DNA of 64,000 bases from GCA-2701705 sp964342155 (GTDB lineage Bacteria > Pseudomonadota > Gammaproteobacteria > GCA-002705445 > GCA-002716945): the NCBI GenBank assembly GCA_964342155.1, contig CAYFEQ010000004.1:40876-104875 (forward strand). Reading direction: 5' to 3'. A program made the position numbers and the translations under genes. Positions 51,256 through 60,939 of the stretch are shown piece by piece; the first letter of the stretch is position 1, and every line of letters begins with the position of its first letter. The notes below the pieces were generated by a model. That model was not told the DNA's origin. It saw only the letters and a program-made list of their open reading frames with translations, and did no database searches.

Positions 51256-52505
51256 AAGAATTTAAAAATTTTACGATGAATTTTGGACCACAGCATCCTG
51301 CAGCTCATGGCGTTTTACGACTTATCCTACAAATGGAAGGTGAGGTAATTAGAAATGCAGACCCTCACATTGGTTTATTGCATCGAGCAACGGAAAAATT
51401 AGCCGAATCGAAACCTTATAATCAAACTATTGGCTATATGGATAGATTAGATTATGTTTCGATGATGTGTAACGAGCATGCATATGTCTTAGCTATTGAA
51501 AAATTGTTGCAAATTGAAATACCAGAAAGAGCAAAGTATATAAGAGTAATGTTTGACGAAATAACTAGAATTTTAAATCATTTATTGTGGTTAGGTGCAC
51601 ATGCACTTGATATAGGAGCTATGTCAGTATTTCTATATGCTTTTAGAGAAAGAGAAGATTTAATGGATTGTTACGAAGCTGTTTCCGGCACAAGAATGCA
51701 TGCCACTTATTATCGCCCTGGTGGAGTAAATAATGATCTGCCATCACAAATGCCTAAGTATGAACATTCCGATATAAAAAATAAAAAAGAACTTGATGAA
51801 GCTAATAAAAATAGAGAAGGGAGTTTATTGGATTTTTTAGATGATTTTGTTTCTAGATTTCCAGCTTGTATTGATGAATATGAAGATTTGTTGACTGAAA
51901 ACAGGATATGGAAACAAAGAACAGTTGGCATTGGTACAGTTACACCAGAAAGAGCTCTTGAATTAGGATTTACTGGACCAATGCTTAGAGGATCTGGAAT
52001 AGCTTGGGATTTAAGAAAAAAGGAACCATACGAGATATATAATAAATTAAATTTTGATATTCCAATTGGCACCAATGGAGATTCTTATGATAGATATCTT
52101 GTTCGTATTGAAGAGTTGAGACAGTCTAATAAAATCATTCAACAATGTATAAAATGGCTTAAAGAAAATGATGGGCCAATAATGATTGATGATGCAAAAG
52201 TAACGCCGCCAAATAGGGAAAATATGAAAAATGATATGGAAGCACTAATACATCATTTTAAATTGTTTACAGAAGGATATTGTGTGCCGGAAGGTGAAAT
52301 TTATTGCCCTGTTGAGGCACCAAAGGGTGAGTTTGGGATTTTTCTAATTTCCGATGGAGCAAATAAACCTTATAGATTAAAAATTCGAGCACCTGGTTTT
52401 GCACATCTTGCTGCGCTTAATGAAATGTCGACAGGGCACATGCTTTCAGATGTCGTTACTATTATCGGTACACAGGACATTGTTTTCGGAGAAATAGATA
52501 GATGA
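51252..52505 (+). CDS. nuoD: NADH-quinone oxidoreductase subunit D
   Basis: A 417-residue subunit forming the quinone pocket with NuoB; derived from [NiFe]-hydrogenase large subunits. Motifs: MNFGPQHPAAHGVLRL at the start, HIGLLHRATEKLAE, YLVRIEELRQS, and the C-terminal SDVVTIIGTQDIVFGEIDR ending. The His of GPQHPAAHG and the Tyr of SYDRY region near the quinone site are present. Overlaps nuoE by 4 bases. Confidence 0.97.
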   Translation: MKEFKNFTMNFGPQHPAAHGVLRLILQMEGEVIRNADPHIGLLHRATEKLAESKPYNQTIGYMDRLDYVSMMCNEHAYVLAIEKLLQIEIPERAKYIRVMFDEITRILNHLLWLGAHALDIGAMSVFLYAFREREDLMDCYEAVSGTRMHATYYRPGGVNNDLPSQMPKYEHSDIKNKKELDEANKNREGSLLDFLDDFVSRFPACIDEYEDLLTENRIWKQRTVGIGTVTPERALELGFTGPMLRGSGIAWDLRKKEPYEIYNKLNFDIPIGTNGDSYDRYLVRIEELRQSNKIIQQCIKWLKENDGPIMIDDAKVTPPNRENMKNDMEALIHHFKLFTEGYCVPEGEIYCPVEAPKGEFGIFLISDGANKPYRLKIRAPGFAHLAALNEMSTGHMLSDVVTIIGTQDIVFGEIDR

Positions 52506-53002
52506 TATCAAGTAATACAGCATATGTTATTGATGAAAAAACTTTAAGTTTAATTGATCAAATTAAGAAAAAATTTCCAGATCAAGAAAATAAATCTGCA
52601 ATTATCGAGAGTTTGCTCTTGTTACAGCATAATAATAATGGATATATCACTAAGGAAATAATGAATTCACTTGCGAATTATTTGGATATTGAAGAAATAG
52701 ATGTTTATGAGGTTGCAACGTTTTACTCTATGTTAAATACAAAACCTGTGGGGAAAAATGTTATTGCAGTATGCACCAATGTTTCTTGTATGCTTAGAGG
52801 TTCACAAAAAATATTAGAGCATATAGAAAAAAAACTTCAAATTAAAGTTGGTGAATCCACTAAGGACAATAAATTTTTTCTCAAAGATGAGATAGAATGT
52901 CTTGCCGCATGTTGTGATGCTCCTATGATGCAGGTTAATCATAAAAACGTAGAGAATTTAACAACAGAAAAAGTTGATCAAATTTTGGAAGAACTTTCAT
53001 GA
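52502..53002 (+). CDS. nuoE: NADH-quinone oxidoreductase subunit E (cluster N1a)
   Basis: A 166-residue thioredoxin-fold subunit with the 2Fe-2S cluster N1a. The four cysteine ligands are in AVCTNVSCMLRG and ECLAACCDAPMM. The helical N-terminal half holds the DVYEVATFYSM signature. It stands in the electron-input module with NuoF and NuoG. Overlaps nuoF by 4 bases. Confidence 0.96.
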   Translation: MISSNTAYVIDEKTLSLIDQIKKKFPDQENKSAIIESLLLLQHNNNGYITKEIMNSLANYLDIEEIDVYEVATFYSMLNTKPVGKNVIAVCTNVSCMLRGSQKILEHIEKKLQIKVGESTKDNKFFLKDEIECLAACCDAPMMQVNHKNVENLTTEKVDQILEELS

Positions 53003-54270
53003 TTACAAAGATTTGTACAGAAACCTTTGATAAACCATACGCTTCAAGTTTATCAACTTATATGAGACTAGATGGATATAAGTCTTGGGAAAATATAGTC
53101 AAAAATAAGATACCTCGAACTGAAATAATCTCTCAAATTAAAGATTCGGGGCTCCGAGGAAAAGGTGGGGCAGGTTTCTTAACCGGGTTAAAATGGTCAT
53201 TTATTCCTGCAACTTCTAATCAACAAAAATATCTTGTTTGTAATTCAGATGAAAGTGAGCCCGGCACCTGTAAAGATCGTGATATTTTACGATATAATCC
53301 TCATTCAATCATAGAAGGTATGTTGATTGCTTCATATGCTATTGGCGCTACAGTTTCATATAATTATCTTAGAGGAGAGTTTGTAGAAGATCAGTGGAAA
53401 GTTTTTAATCAGGCCTTGAATGACGCATATGAGAAAAATTTTGTTGGTAAAAATATACTTTCATCTAACATAAATATAGATATTTATAGTTTAATTGGTG
53501 CTGGGGCATATATTGTTGGTGAAGAAACAGCAATGCTTGAGTCTATAGAAGGAAAAAGAGGTATGCCGAGGGTAAAGCCGCCTTTCCCAGCAATCAAAGG
53601 TCTGTATGGAAAACCTACAATTATTAATAATACTGAAACTTTAGCGACAGTACCTAAAATAATTTTAAATGGTCCAGATTGGTATAAAAAACTAGGTTTG
53701 AATTCAGGTGAAGGTGTAAAAATATTTTCAATGAGTGGTCATGTAAGTAAACCTGGTAATTATGAGATTCCTTTGGGAACACCATTCAAAGATTTATTAG
53801 AAATGGCTGGAGGAGTTGCTAATTCCAAAAAACTTAAGGCTGTTATACCTGGCGGATCATCTGTCCCTGTTCTTACTGCAGAAAAAATTATGAATACAAA
53901 CATGGATTATGATTCGTTAAATAAATCAGGTTCAATGATTGGATCTGGAGGAGTCATAGTTATGGATGATAGCACTTGCATGGTTTCTGTTTTACAAACA
54001 ATTTCAAGGTTTTATTTCGCAGAGTCATGTGGTCAATGCACACCATGTAGAGAGGGTACTGGATGGTTATATAAAATTTTATCAAATATCATTGCGGGAA
54101 AAGGAACAACAAACGACCTTATTCAATTAGAAAGAATAGCGGGGATGATTGAAGGTAATTGTATTTGTGCCCTGGGTGACGCAGCTGCTCTTCCCGTCAA
54201 AAGTTTTTTACAAAATTTTTGGTCTGAGTTTGAACACTTTGTAGAAAAAAAAGAGTCAATGGTTTCATAA
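52999..54270 (+). CDS. nuoF: NADH-quinone oxidoreductase subunit F (NADH- and FMN-binding)
   Basis: A 423-residue subunit that binds NADH and FMN and cluster N3. The nucleotide loop is SGLRGKGGAGFLTGLKW, the FMN region includes CNSDESEPGTCKDRD and GAGAYIVGEETAMLES, and N3 ligands are CGQCTPCREGTGW plus the distal Cys in CALGDAAA. Full length for the family. The start ATG lies within nuoE and nuoG begins two bases after the stop. Confidence 0.97.
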   Translation: MITKICTETFDKPYASSLSTYMRLDGYKSWENIVKNKIPRTEIISQIKDSGLRGKGGAGFLTGLKWSFIPATSNQQKYLVCNSDESEPGTCKDRDILRYNPHSIIEGMLIASYAIGATVSYNYLRGEFVEDQWKVFNQALNDAYEKNFVGKNILSSNINIDIYSLIGAGAYIVGEETAMLESIEGKRGMPRVKPPFPAIKGLYGKPTIINNTETLATVPKIILNGPDWYKKLGLNSGEGVKIFSMSGHVSKPGNYEIPLGTPFKDLLEMAGGVANSKKLKAVIPGGSSVPVLTAEKIMNTNMDYDSLNKSGSMIGSGGVIVMDDSTCMVSVLQTISRFYFAESCGQCTPCREGTGWLYKILSNIIAGKGTTNDLIQLERIAGMIEGNCICALGDAAALPVKSFLQNFWSEFEHFVEKKESMVS

Positions 54271-54272
54271 AT

Positions 54273-56582
54273 ATGGAAGTTTTTATAAATAATAAATCAT
54301 ATATAGCTAATGATAATGAGACAATCATTGAGCTTACAGATAGGTTAGGGATTCATATACCACGTTTCTGTTATCACAAACATTTATCTGTTGTTGCGAG
54401 CTGTCGAATGTGTTTGGTTGAAGTTGAAGGTTTCAGTCATGCCCAGCCAGCTTGTTCAACTAAGCTTATTGAAAATATGAAGATCCATACAAAGTCTGAT
54501 ACAACAAAAAAGGCCCAAAAAGCTACTATGGAGTTTCTATTGATTAACCATCCACTGGATTGCCCTATTTGTGATCAAGGAGGAGAATGTGAATTACAAG
54601 ATATCTCTTTAGAGTTTGGTGATGACCATTCGCAATATATGCAAATGAAACGGGTTGTACCAGATAGAGATATCAGCCCACTAATTTCGACTGACATGAC
54701 AAGATGCATCCATTGTTCAAGATGTGTGAGGTTTGGTGAAGAAATTAGTGCTTGCAAGGAGCTTGGCTTGCTTGATAGAGGTGAGGAAATGAAAATAGAT
54801 ACATTTTTAGATTACGGAGTCAGCTCAGAATTATCAGGAAACATGATAGATTTGTGTCCAGTCGGAGCATTAAATAATAAACCATATCGTTATTCAGCAA
54901 GAACATGGGATTTATCACAACATGTCGGAATTTCTCCTCATGATTGTATTGGTTCAAATATTTATTATCATGTTTACAAAAATAAAATTGTCCGTGCTGT
55001 GCCATGTGAAAATGAATCTATTAACCAAACATGGTTATCTGACAGAGACAGATTTGGATATGAAGGAATATATTCAAATGACAGAATTAAAAGCCCAATG
55101 ATTCGTAAAAATAATAAACTTATTGAATGTGATTGGGAAACTGCATTAGATGCAGCAAATACTGAATTAAAAAAAATAAACCACTCTAATGTTAATGAGT
55201 CAGGGTGTTTGATATCACCTCAATCTACATGCGAAGAATTGTATTTATTTCAAAAGCTCTTTAAAGGACTTAATATAAAAAACATTGATCATAGAACTAA
55301 AGAAAGAGACTTTTCATACCAGGATAATTTTCCAGCAATGCCACTTTTTGGATGTAATTTTAATATGATAGACAGTTTTGATAATATTGTTCTGGTCGGG
55401 GTTAATATAAAAAAGGAATTTCCAATTCTCTCACCAAGATTAATAAAAGCCACTAGAAAAAAAACAAAAGTTTTTTCATTTAATTTCATTCCATCTAATG
55501 AAGACTTCCCAGTAGAAATTAGCCTGACCCATAGACCAGAAGATTTGCTTAGTATTTTTATGAACTTATTAACCAAAAATAAAAATGAGAACATGCAGGA
55601 AGAAATTGAAAAAATATCAAAAAATTTAATTCCCGGAAAAAAAACTTTAGTAATAGTTGGACCAACTATTTCCCAATTAGATAATCAGACAGAGTTCCAC
55701 TCTATATTAAGTGAATATTCAAATCAAAATAATTTTACGCTTGGTTTTTTAGCAGATCAATGTAATTCAACTTCTTCTTGGTTATTAGGACTGCTTCCAC
55801 ATAGAAACCTATTAGGAGAAAAAACTAAGAATATAGGTTTAAATGCATATGAAATAATAGAGAATAGATTGTCATCATATATTATATATAACCTTGAACC
55901 AGAATATGATTTTTGGAATAACTTGTCTTTAAATAAATCTCTAGAGAAATCAAAAATGAATATATTTTTCTCCACTTTTTTTACGCCAAGTATTCGGGAA
56001 CATGCGAATATTTTATTTCCAATAGCGTCGTTTGCTGAAGCTGGTGGAAGCTACATAAATATAGAAGGAACTTATCAACATTTTGATAAAATTATAAATC
56101 CAGATAATAATGTAAAACCTGGTTATGAAATATTAAATGAATTACTTCATAAAAATAACCTTGGGAATTATACTTTTCAACAATTAAAAGAAGAGATAGA
56201 GGATAAGATTATTAATTTTGATGCATCTGCAAAAATATTTGCTCATAAAAATTTGAGAAAAACCTCAAATCAAAACAGAAGTTTTTTTAAGATCACTGAC
56301 CGTAGTATTTATCACATTGATTCATTGTCAAGAAGGTCAGATTCGTTGCAAATGACGAAGCATGCACAAAATAAATCAATAAAAATTTCAAAAGATATAA
56401 TTGAAGATACTGATAGACGAGAATATATCGAAATTATTGATAAACATAAAACATTTAAAACAAATGCTTATGATGTTGATAACTCATTGCCACACAAGAC
56501 AATTGTTTATCCTTCAACTTTTTGCCAAGATACTTTAACTGGGATGAAATCTGGATCCATAGATATCAAAACTAATTTATAA
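54273..56582 (+). CDS. nuoG: NADH-quinone oxidoreductase subunit G
   Basis: A 769-residue iron-sulfur subunit. N1b ligands are Cys33, Cys44, Cys47 and Cys61; N5 uses His93, Cys97, Cys100 and Cys106 (NHPLDCPICDQGGEC); N4 ligands are in RCIHCSRCVRF and DLCPVGAL. After this a molybdopterin-oxidoreductase-like domain follows. The extra N7 cluster of E. coli is not supported: only one Cys is seen in the HDCIGSN segment. The C-terminal 150 residues are less conserved. nuoH follows after 6 bases. Confidence 0.95.
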   Translation: MEVFINNKSYIANDNETIIELTDRLGIHIPRFCYHKHLSVVASCRMCLVEVEGFSHAQPACSTKLIENMKIHTKSDTTKKAQKATMEFLLINHPLDCPICDQGGECELQDISLEFGDDHSQYMQMKRVVPDRDISPLISTDMTRCIHCSRCVRFGEEISACKELGLLDRGEEMKIDTFLDYGVSSELSGNMIDLCPVGALNNKPYRYSARTWDLSQHVGISPHDCIGSNIYYHVYKNKIVRAVPCENESINQTWLSDRDRFGYEGIYSNDRIKSPMIRKNNKLIECDWETALDAANTELKKINHSNVNESGCLISPQSTCEELYLFQKLFKGLNIKNIDHRTKERDFSYQDNFPAMPLFGCNFNMIDSFDNIVLVGVNIKKEFPILSPRLIKATRKKTKVFSFNFIPSNEDFPVEISLTHRPEDLLSIFMNLLTKNKNENMQEEIEKISKNLIPGKKTLVIVGPTISQLDNQTEFHSILSEYSNQNNFTLGFLADQCNSTSSWLLGLLPHRNLLGEKTKNIGLNAYEIIENRLSSYIIYNLEPEYDFWNNLSLNKSLEKSKMNIFFSTFFTPSIREHANILFPIASFAEAGGSYINIEGTYQHFDKIINPDNNVKPGYEILNELLHKNNLGNYTFQQLKEEIEDKIINFDASAKIFAHKNLRKTSNQNRSFFKITDRSIYHIDSLSRRSDSLQMTKHAQNKSIKISKDIIEDTDRREYIEIIDKHKTFKTNAYDVDNSLPHKTIVYPSTFCQDTLTGMKSGSIDIKTNL

Positions 56583-56588
56583 ATCAAC

Positions 56589-57611
56589 ATGCAAGCTTTA
56601 TACATTTTTTTAAACATTTTAACCGATATTCTTATTATTGTTATACCGTTATTCCTAATAGTTGCATATGTCACTTATTCTGAAAGAAAAATTATTGGGT
56701 TCATGCAATCTAGAATGGGTCCGTCTCGTGTTGGACCATACGGAATATTACAACCAATAGCTGATGTAATAAAACTTCTTTCTAAAGAAATAATTATACC
56801 TTCAAGTGCTAACAAAGGTCTTTTTTTGACAGCACCGATGTTAATGTTAATACCATCACTATTGGTTTGGTCTGTAATACCTTTTTCAGAAAGGTTTGTG
56901 CTTGCAAACATTAATGCAGGGATACTTTTTATCCTTGCCCTTACTTCATTGAGCGTATATGGAGTTATCATTGCTGGTTGGGCATCGAACTCAAAATATG
57001 CTTTTCTAGGTTCAATGAGATCAGCTGCACAAATCATAGCATATGAAATTGCAATGGGTTTTGCGCTCGTAGGAGTTCTAATGGTTGCAGGAAGTTTAAA
57101 TCTACAAGAAATTATAATAGGACAAAGTGGCGGGATTCTAAATTGGTACTGGATACCGTTACTTCCATTATTTTTAATTTATTTAATCGCTGGTGTTGCA
57201 GAAACTAATAGAGCACCATTTGATGTATCTGAAGGAGAGTCGGAACTTGTTGCTGGATTCCATGTTGAATATTCTGGAATGGCCTTTGCAATGTTTTTTT
57301 TAGCAGAATATATGAACATAATTTTAATTAGTACTTTGGTCAGCATCATGTTTTTTGGTGGTTGGTTGTCTCCATTTGAGTCTACATGGATTGAACCAAT
57401 AACGGACTGGATCCCTGGCTTTGTGTGGCTGGCTATGAAAACAATAATGTTTGTATTTTTATTTTTATGGCTTAGAGCAACTTTACCTAGATATAGATAC
57501 GATCAAATCATGCGTCTTGGCTGGAAAGTCTTTTTACCAATTACACTAATTTGGATCTTTTTTGAAGGATTTATGATTTATTATGAAATTACACCTTGGT
57601 TTAAATCATGA
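56589..57611 (+). CDS. nuoH: NADH-quinone oxidoreductase subunit H
   Basis: A 340-residue membrane subunit with eight helices at the junction of the two arms. Diagnostic stretches: TYSERKIIGFMQSRMGPSRVG, AETNRAPFDVSEGESELV (charged E-channel loop), and LRATLPRYRYDQIMRLGWK. It forms part of the quinone chamber. Overlaps nuoI by 4 bases. Confidence 0.97.
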   Translation: MQALYIFLNILTDILIIVIPLFLIVAYVTYSERKIIGFMQSRMGPSRVGPYGILQPIADVIKLLSKEIIIPSSANKGLFLTAPMLMLIPSLLVWSVIPFSERFVLANINAGILFILALTSLSVYGVIIAGWASNSKYAFLGSMRSAAQIIAYEIAMGFALVGVLMVAGSLNLQEIIIGQSGGILNWYWIPLLPLFLIYLIAGVAETNRAPFDVSEGESELVAGFHVEYSGMAFAMFFLAEYMNIILISTLVSIMFFGGWLSPFESTWIEPITDWIPGFVWLAMKTIMFVFLFLWLRATLPRYRYDQIMRLGWKVFLPITLIWIFFEGFMIYYEITPWFKS

Positions 57612-58090
57612 TAAATAAAATTCTATCTATTATTAAAAGTTTATTTTTATTTGAAATATTCAAAGGACTATCAGTTACTGGGAAAAAAATGTTTAAAAAA
57701 CCAATAACTGTTCAATATCCTGAGGAAAAGACACCTCAATCAGCAAGATTCCGTGGATTACATGCATTACGCAAATACCCAAATGGTGAAGAAAGATGCA
57801 TAGGATGCAAACTGTGTGAAGCTGTTTGTCCTGCACTAGCCATTACAATGGATACAGAAATGAGATCTGATGGGACCAGAAGGACTACACGTTATGATAT
57901 AGATTTATTCAAGTGTGTTTATTGTGGATTTTGTGAAGAAGCATGTCCAGTTGATGCTGTAGTTGAAACAAAAATTTTTGAGTTTCACTTTGAGAGAAGA
58001 GACGAAAGAATTATTTCTAAGGATGAACTATTAAAAATAGGTGCAATATATGAATCTCAAGAAATAAAAGATAGAGAAAATTTAAATTAG
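57608..58090 (+). CDS. nuoI: NADH-quinone oxidoreductase subunit I (clusters N6a/N6b)
   Basis: A 160-residue ferredoxin-like subunit with two 4Fe-4S sites: CIGCKLCEAVCPALAI and CVYCGFCEEACPVDAV. The N-terminal amphipathic segment binds the membrane surface near NuoH. It links the N5/N4 chain in NuoG to N2 in NuoB. nuoJ begins nine bases after its stop. Confidence 0.97.
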   Translation: MINKILSIIKSLFLFEIFKGLSVTGKKMFKKPITVQYPEEKTPQSARFRGLHALRKYPNGEERCIGCKLCEAVCPALAITMDTEMRSDGTRRTTRYDIDLFKCVYCGFCEEACPVDAVVETKIFEFHFERRDERIISKDELLKIGAIYESQEIKDRENLN

Positions 58091-58099
58091 ATAATAATT

Positions 58100-58702
58100 A
58101 TGGAAATAGAGTTATATGTATTTTTGCTTTTTTCTTCTGTACTAATTTTTAGTGCATTGAGAGTAATTACAGTCAATAATCCAGTCAAGGCAGCAATTTA
58201 TTTAGTATTTTGTTTCTTTTCTTCTGCAATATTATGGTTGTTATTAAATGCAGAATTTTTGTCCATCATCCTTATATTGGTCTATGTAGGAGCGGTTATG
58301 GTGCTATTTTTATTTGTTGTCATGATGCTGGATATTAATTTAGCTAAAATACAGGAAGGGTTTGTAAACTATTTTCCAGTAGGGCTCATAGTATTTTTTA
58401 GTATGGCTATATTACTAATATTTTTTTTGAGTGACCAGTTCTCAAATATGGATAGAAATATAATACAAGAAATTCCTTTGATTGGTTCTGATAATACTAA
58501 AAACCTCGGGTACTTATTATATACTGACTTTATTCTAGCTTTTGAAATTGCTGGAGTTATTTTATTGCTAGGCATAATAGCTGCAATTACCTTAACCCAT
58601 AAAAAAAATACTCTAACTAAGTACCAAAATCCTTTTGATCAAATTAATGTTACGAAATCAGATAGACTGAAAATTATAAAAGATGAGGATCAAAGCCAAT
58701 GA
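58100..58702 (+). CDS. nuoJ: NADH-quinone oxidoreductase subunit J
   Basis: A 200-residue membrane subunit with five helices. The conserved helix 3 region reads LSIILILVYVGAVMVLFLFVV, including the Tyr/Gly residues of the pi-bulge that moves in turnover. The C-terminal 30 residues are polar. Overlaps nuoK by 4 bases. Confidence 0.95.
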   Translation: MEIELYVFLLFSSVLIFSALRVITVNNPVKAAIYLVFCFFSSAILWLLLNAEFLSIILILVYVGAVMVLFLFVVMMLDINLAKIQEGFVNYFPVGLIVFFSMAILLIFFLSDQFSNMDRNIIQEIPLIGSDNTKNLGYLLYTDFILAFEIAGVILLLGIIAAITLTHKKNTLTKYQNPFDQINVTKSDRLKIIKDEDQSQ

Positions 58703-59004
58703 TACCTATGTTGTATTATTTAATTTTAAGCTCTGTGTTATTTAGTATTTCTTTAGCAGGAATATTTCTAAATAGAAAAAATATTCTTATTCTACTTATG
58801 TCTATAGAAATTATGTTTCTATCTATAAATTTTAATTTTATAATTTTTGGAAATTTTTTAGTTGATTTAACTGGCCAAATTTTTGTATTTTTTATCCTAA
58901 CTGTAGTAGCTGCAGAGTCTGCAATTGGGCTTGCCCTCATAGTTGTTTTATACAGAAATAAGCAAAGCATAAATGTTGATGACATTGGAAGATTAAAAGG
59001 CTAA
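58699..59004 (+). CDS. nuoK: NADH-quinone oxidoreductase subunit K
   Basis: A 101-residue membrane subunit with three helices. Glu residues needed for proton transfer are in LLMSIEIMFLSINFNF and VVAAESAIGLALIV. Family-typical end DDIGRLKG. It starts in nuoJ and nuoL begins two bases after its stop. Confidence 0.96.
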   Translation: MIPMLYYLILSSVLFSISLAGIFLNRKNILILLMSIEIMFLSINFNFIIFGNFLVDLTGQIFVFFILTVVAAESAIGLALIVVLYRNKQSINVDDIGRLKG

Positions 59005-59006
59005 AT

Positions 59007-60938
59007 ATGTTTATATATACATCTTTAATATTATTCCTACCTTTAATTGGAGCAATATTACTATTATCATTAAAGCCGCAGTCGCCAAAACTTTTTACAA
59101 ATCTAATTGCAAATACATCTATCGGTATACCAATGGTGCTTTCAATTTTTTTATTCATAAAATATCTATTCCATCCAGAAATAATTAATACATTTAAATT
59201 ATATACTTGGGCTCACTCTGATGAGTTTATATTGCACCTTGGAATTTTAGTTGACAGTCTATCTGTTTTTATGGCTTTTGTAGTAACATCTGTTTCATTC
59301 CTTGTACATGTTTATTCAGTAGCTTATATGAGTAAAGACGAGAGCTATAATAGATTTTTTATTTATACAACTTTTTTTACATTTTCAATGTTGCTAATTG
59401 TATTTTCTGATAATTTTTTACAACTTTTCATAGGTTGGGAATTAGTTGGTCTATCTTCTTATCTTCTTATTGGTTTTTGGGTTCATAAGGAGACAGCTAT
59501 TTTTGCAAACTTGAAAGCCTTTATTGTAAATAGGGTTGGTGATATAGGATTGATACTAGGTGTTTGTTTGGTATTTGTATATTGCAAAGACCTAAGTTTC
59601 TCTAATTTCTTTACTTCCATAGATATATTAAAAAATGAATCAGTTGATTTTTTTGGATATGATATATCCCTTTTACCTTTGATTGCATTCATGTTATTTA
59701 TTGGAGCGGCAGCAAAATCAGCGCAAGTTCCACTTCAGTTTTGGTTACCAGATTCTATGGAGGGGCCAACTCCGATTTCAGCACTTATACATGCTGCGAC
59801 AATGGTAACAGCAGGAATTTTCATGATTGCAAGATTGTCACCACTCTACGACCAATCATTATATATCTCAGATTTAATTTTAATAATTGGTTGTATAACT
59901 GCTTTGTCTATGGGGTTAGTTGCTCTTGCACAAAATGACATCAAAAGAATTATTGCGTATTCCACTATTTCGCAACTAGGATATATGGCTGTTGCGCTTG
60001 GTTTATCATATTATTCTTTGGCAATTTTTCATCTTATGACCCATGCTTTTTTTAAGGCACTTTTATTCCTCTGCGCTGGATCAATAATACTTAAATGCCA
60101 TCATGAGCAGGACATCACAAAGATGGGGGGTTTAAAAAACTTATTACCTGTTACTTATGTCACATTTTTTATTGGAGGTTTATCAATGATTGGTTTTCCA
60201 ATATTTTCAGGGTTTTTTTCAAAAGACTTAATTATTGATGCTCTAAAATTTGAAGGCTTGCCTATTGCATATTATACATTGATTCTTGGTATTTTTATTA
60301 CGACACTCTATACATCTAAAATATTCTTTAAGGTCTTTTACGGGAAAAATAAATTAATTCATATTAATGAAAATGAACCAGAACATAATAAAATTATATT
60401 AATTCCATTAGGAATACTTGCAACTTTAAGTATATTTATTGGTCTTATTCTATTCAACCCAATTATAGAATCTAACTACTTTAGTAGTTCTTTAACTGAC
60501 TCAGTAAGACTAAAAGAATTCTTTTCAACTTCAATATCTTCATCACATGAATTAATTATTCATTCACTTACATCATTAAACTTTTTGACACTTGCACTAG
60601 GTTTATTTTTTTCATATTTATTTTTTTTACAATATCCCAATACTGGCGAGAAGATGAAAATTAAATTTGAATATTTTTATGATTTATTGAAGAATGAATA
60701 TGGATTCACTTATCTTGCAAATACTTATTTTCCCAAAAATGCTAATTTAATTTCTAAAATTTTGTGGAAAAAATCAGATGAAAAAATTATTGATGGTTAT
60801 TTAGTCAATGGCCTAGCTAATCTAATCAATACATTTTCTATGAAAATTCGATTATTTCAATCTGGATATTTATATCATTATGCTTTCACAATGATTATAA
60901 GTTTAGTTCTATTTTTATTATTTTTCTACGATTTTTGA
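59007..60938 (+). CDS. nuoL: NADH-quinone oxidoreductase subunit L
   Basis: A 643-residue antiporter-like proton-pumping subunit with about 16 helices. Features: FIGWELVGLSSYLLIGFW (pump Glu), AAKSAQVPLQFWLPDSMEGPTPISALIHAATMV (broken helix 7 with Lys/His), and KRIIAYSTISQLGYM. The long lateral helix and final anchor lie in the C-terminal 120 residues. Length fits the proteobacterial type. nuoM follows after one base. Confidence 0.97.
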   Translation: MFIYTSLILFLPLIGAILLLSLKPQSPKLFTNLIANTSIGIPMVLSIFLFIKYLFHPEIINTFKLYTWAHSDEFILHLGILVDSLSVFMAFVVTSVSFLVHVYSVAYMSKDESYNRFFIYTTFFTFSMLLIVFSDNFLQLFIGWELVGLSSYLLIGFWVHKETAIFANLKAFIVNRVGDIGLILGVCLVFVYCKDLSFSNFFTSIDILKNESVDFFGYDISLLPLIAFMLFIGAAAKSAQVPLQFWLPDSMEGPTPISALIHAATMVTAGIFMIARLSPLYDQSLYISDLILIIGCITALSMGLVALAQNDIKRIIAYSTISQLGYMAVALGLSYYSLAIFHLMTHAFFKALLFLCAGSIILKCHHEQDITKMGGLKNLLPVTYVTFFIGGLSMIGFPIFSGFFSKDLIIDALKFEGLPIAYYTLILGIFITTLYTSKIFFKVFYGKNKLIHINENEPEHNKIILIPLGILATLSIFIGLILFNPIIESNYFSSSLTDSVRLKEFFSTSISSSHELIIHSLTSLNFLTLALGLFFSYLFFLQYPNTGEKMKIKFEYFYDLLKNEYGFTYLANTYFPKNANLISKILWKKSDEKIIDGYLVNGLANLINTFSMKIRLFQSGYLYHYAFTMIISLVLFLLFFYDF

Positions 60939-60939
60939 T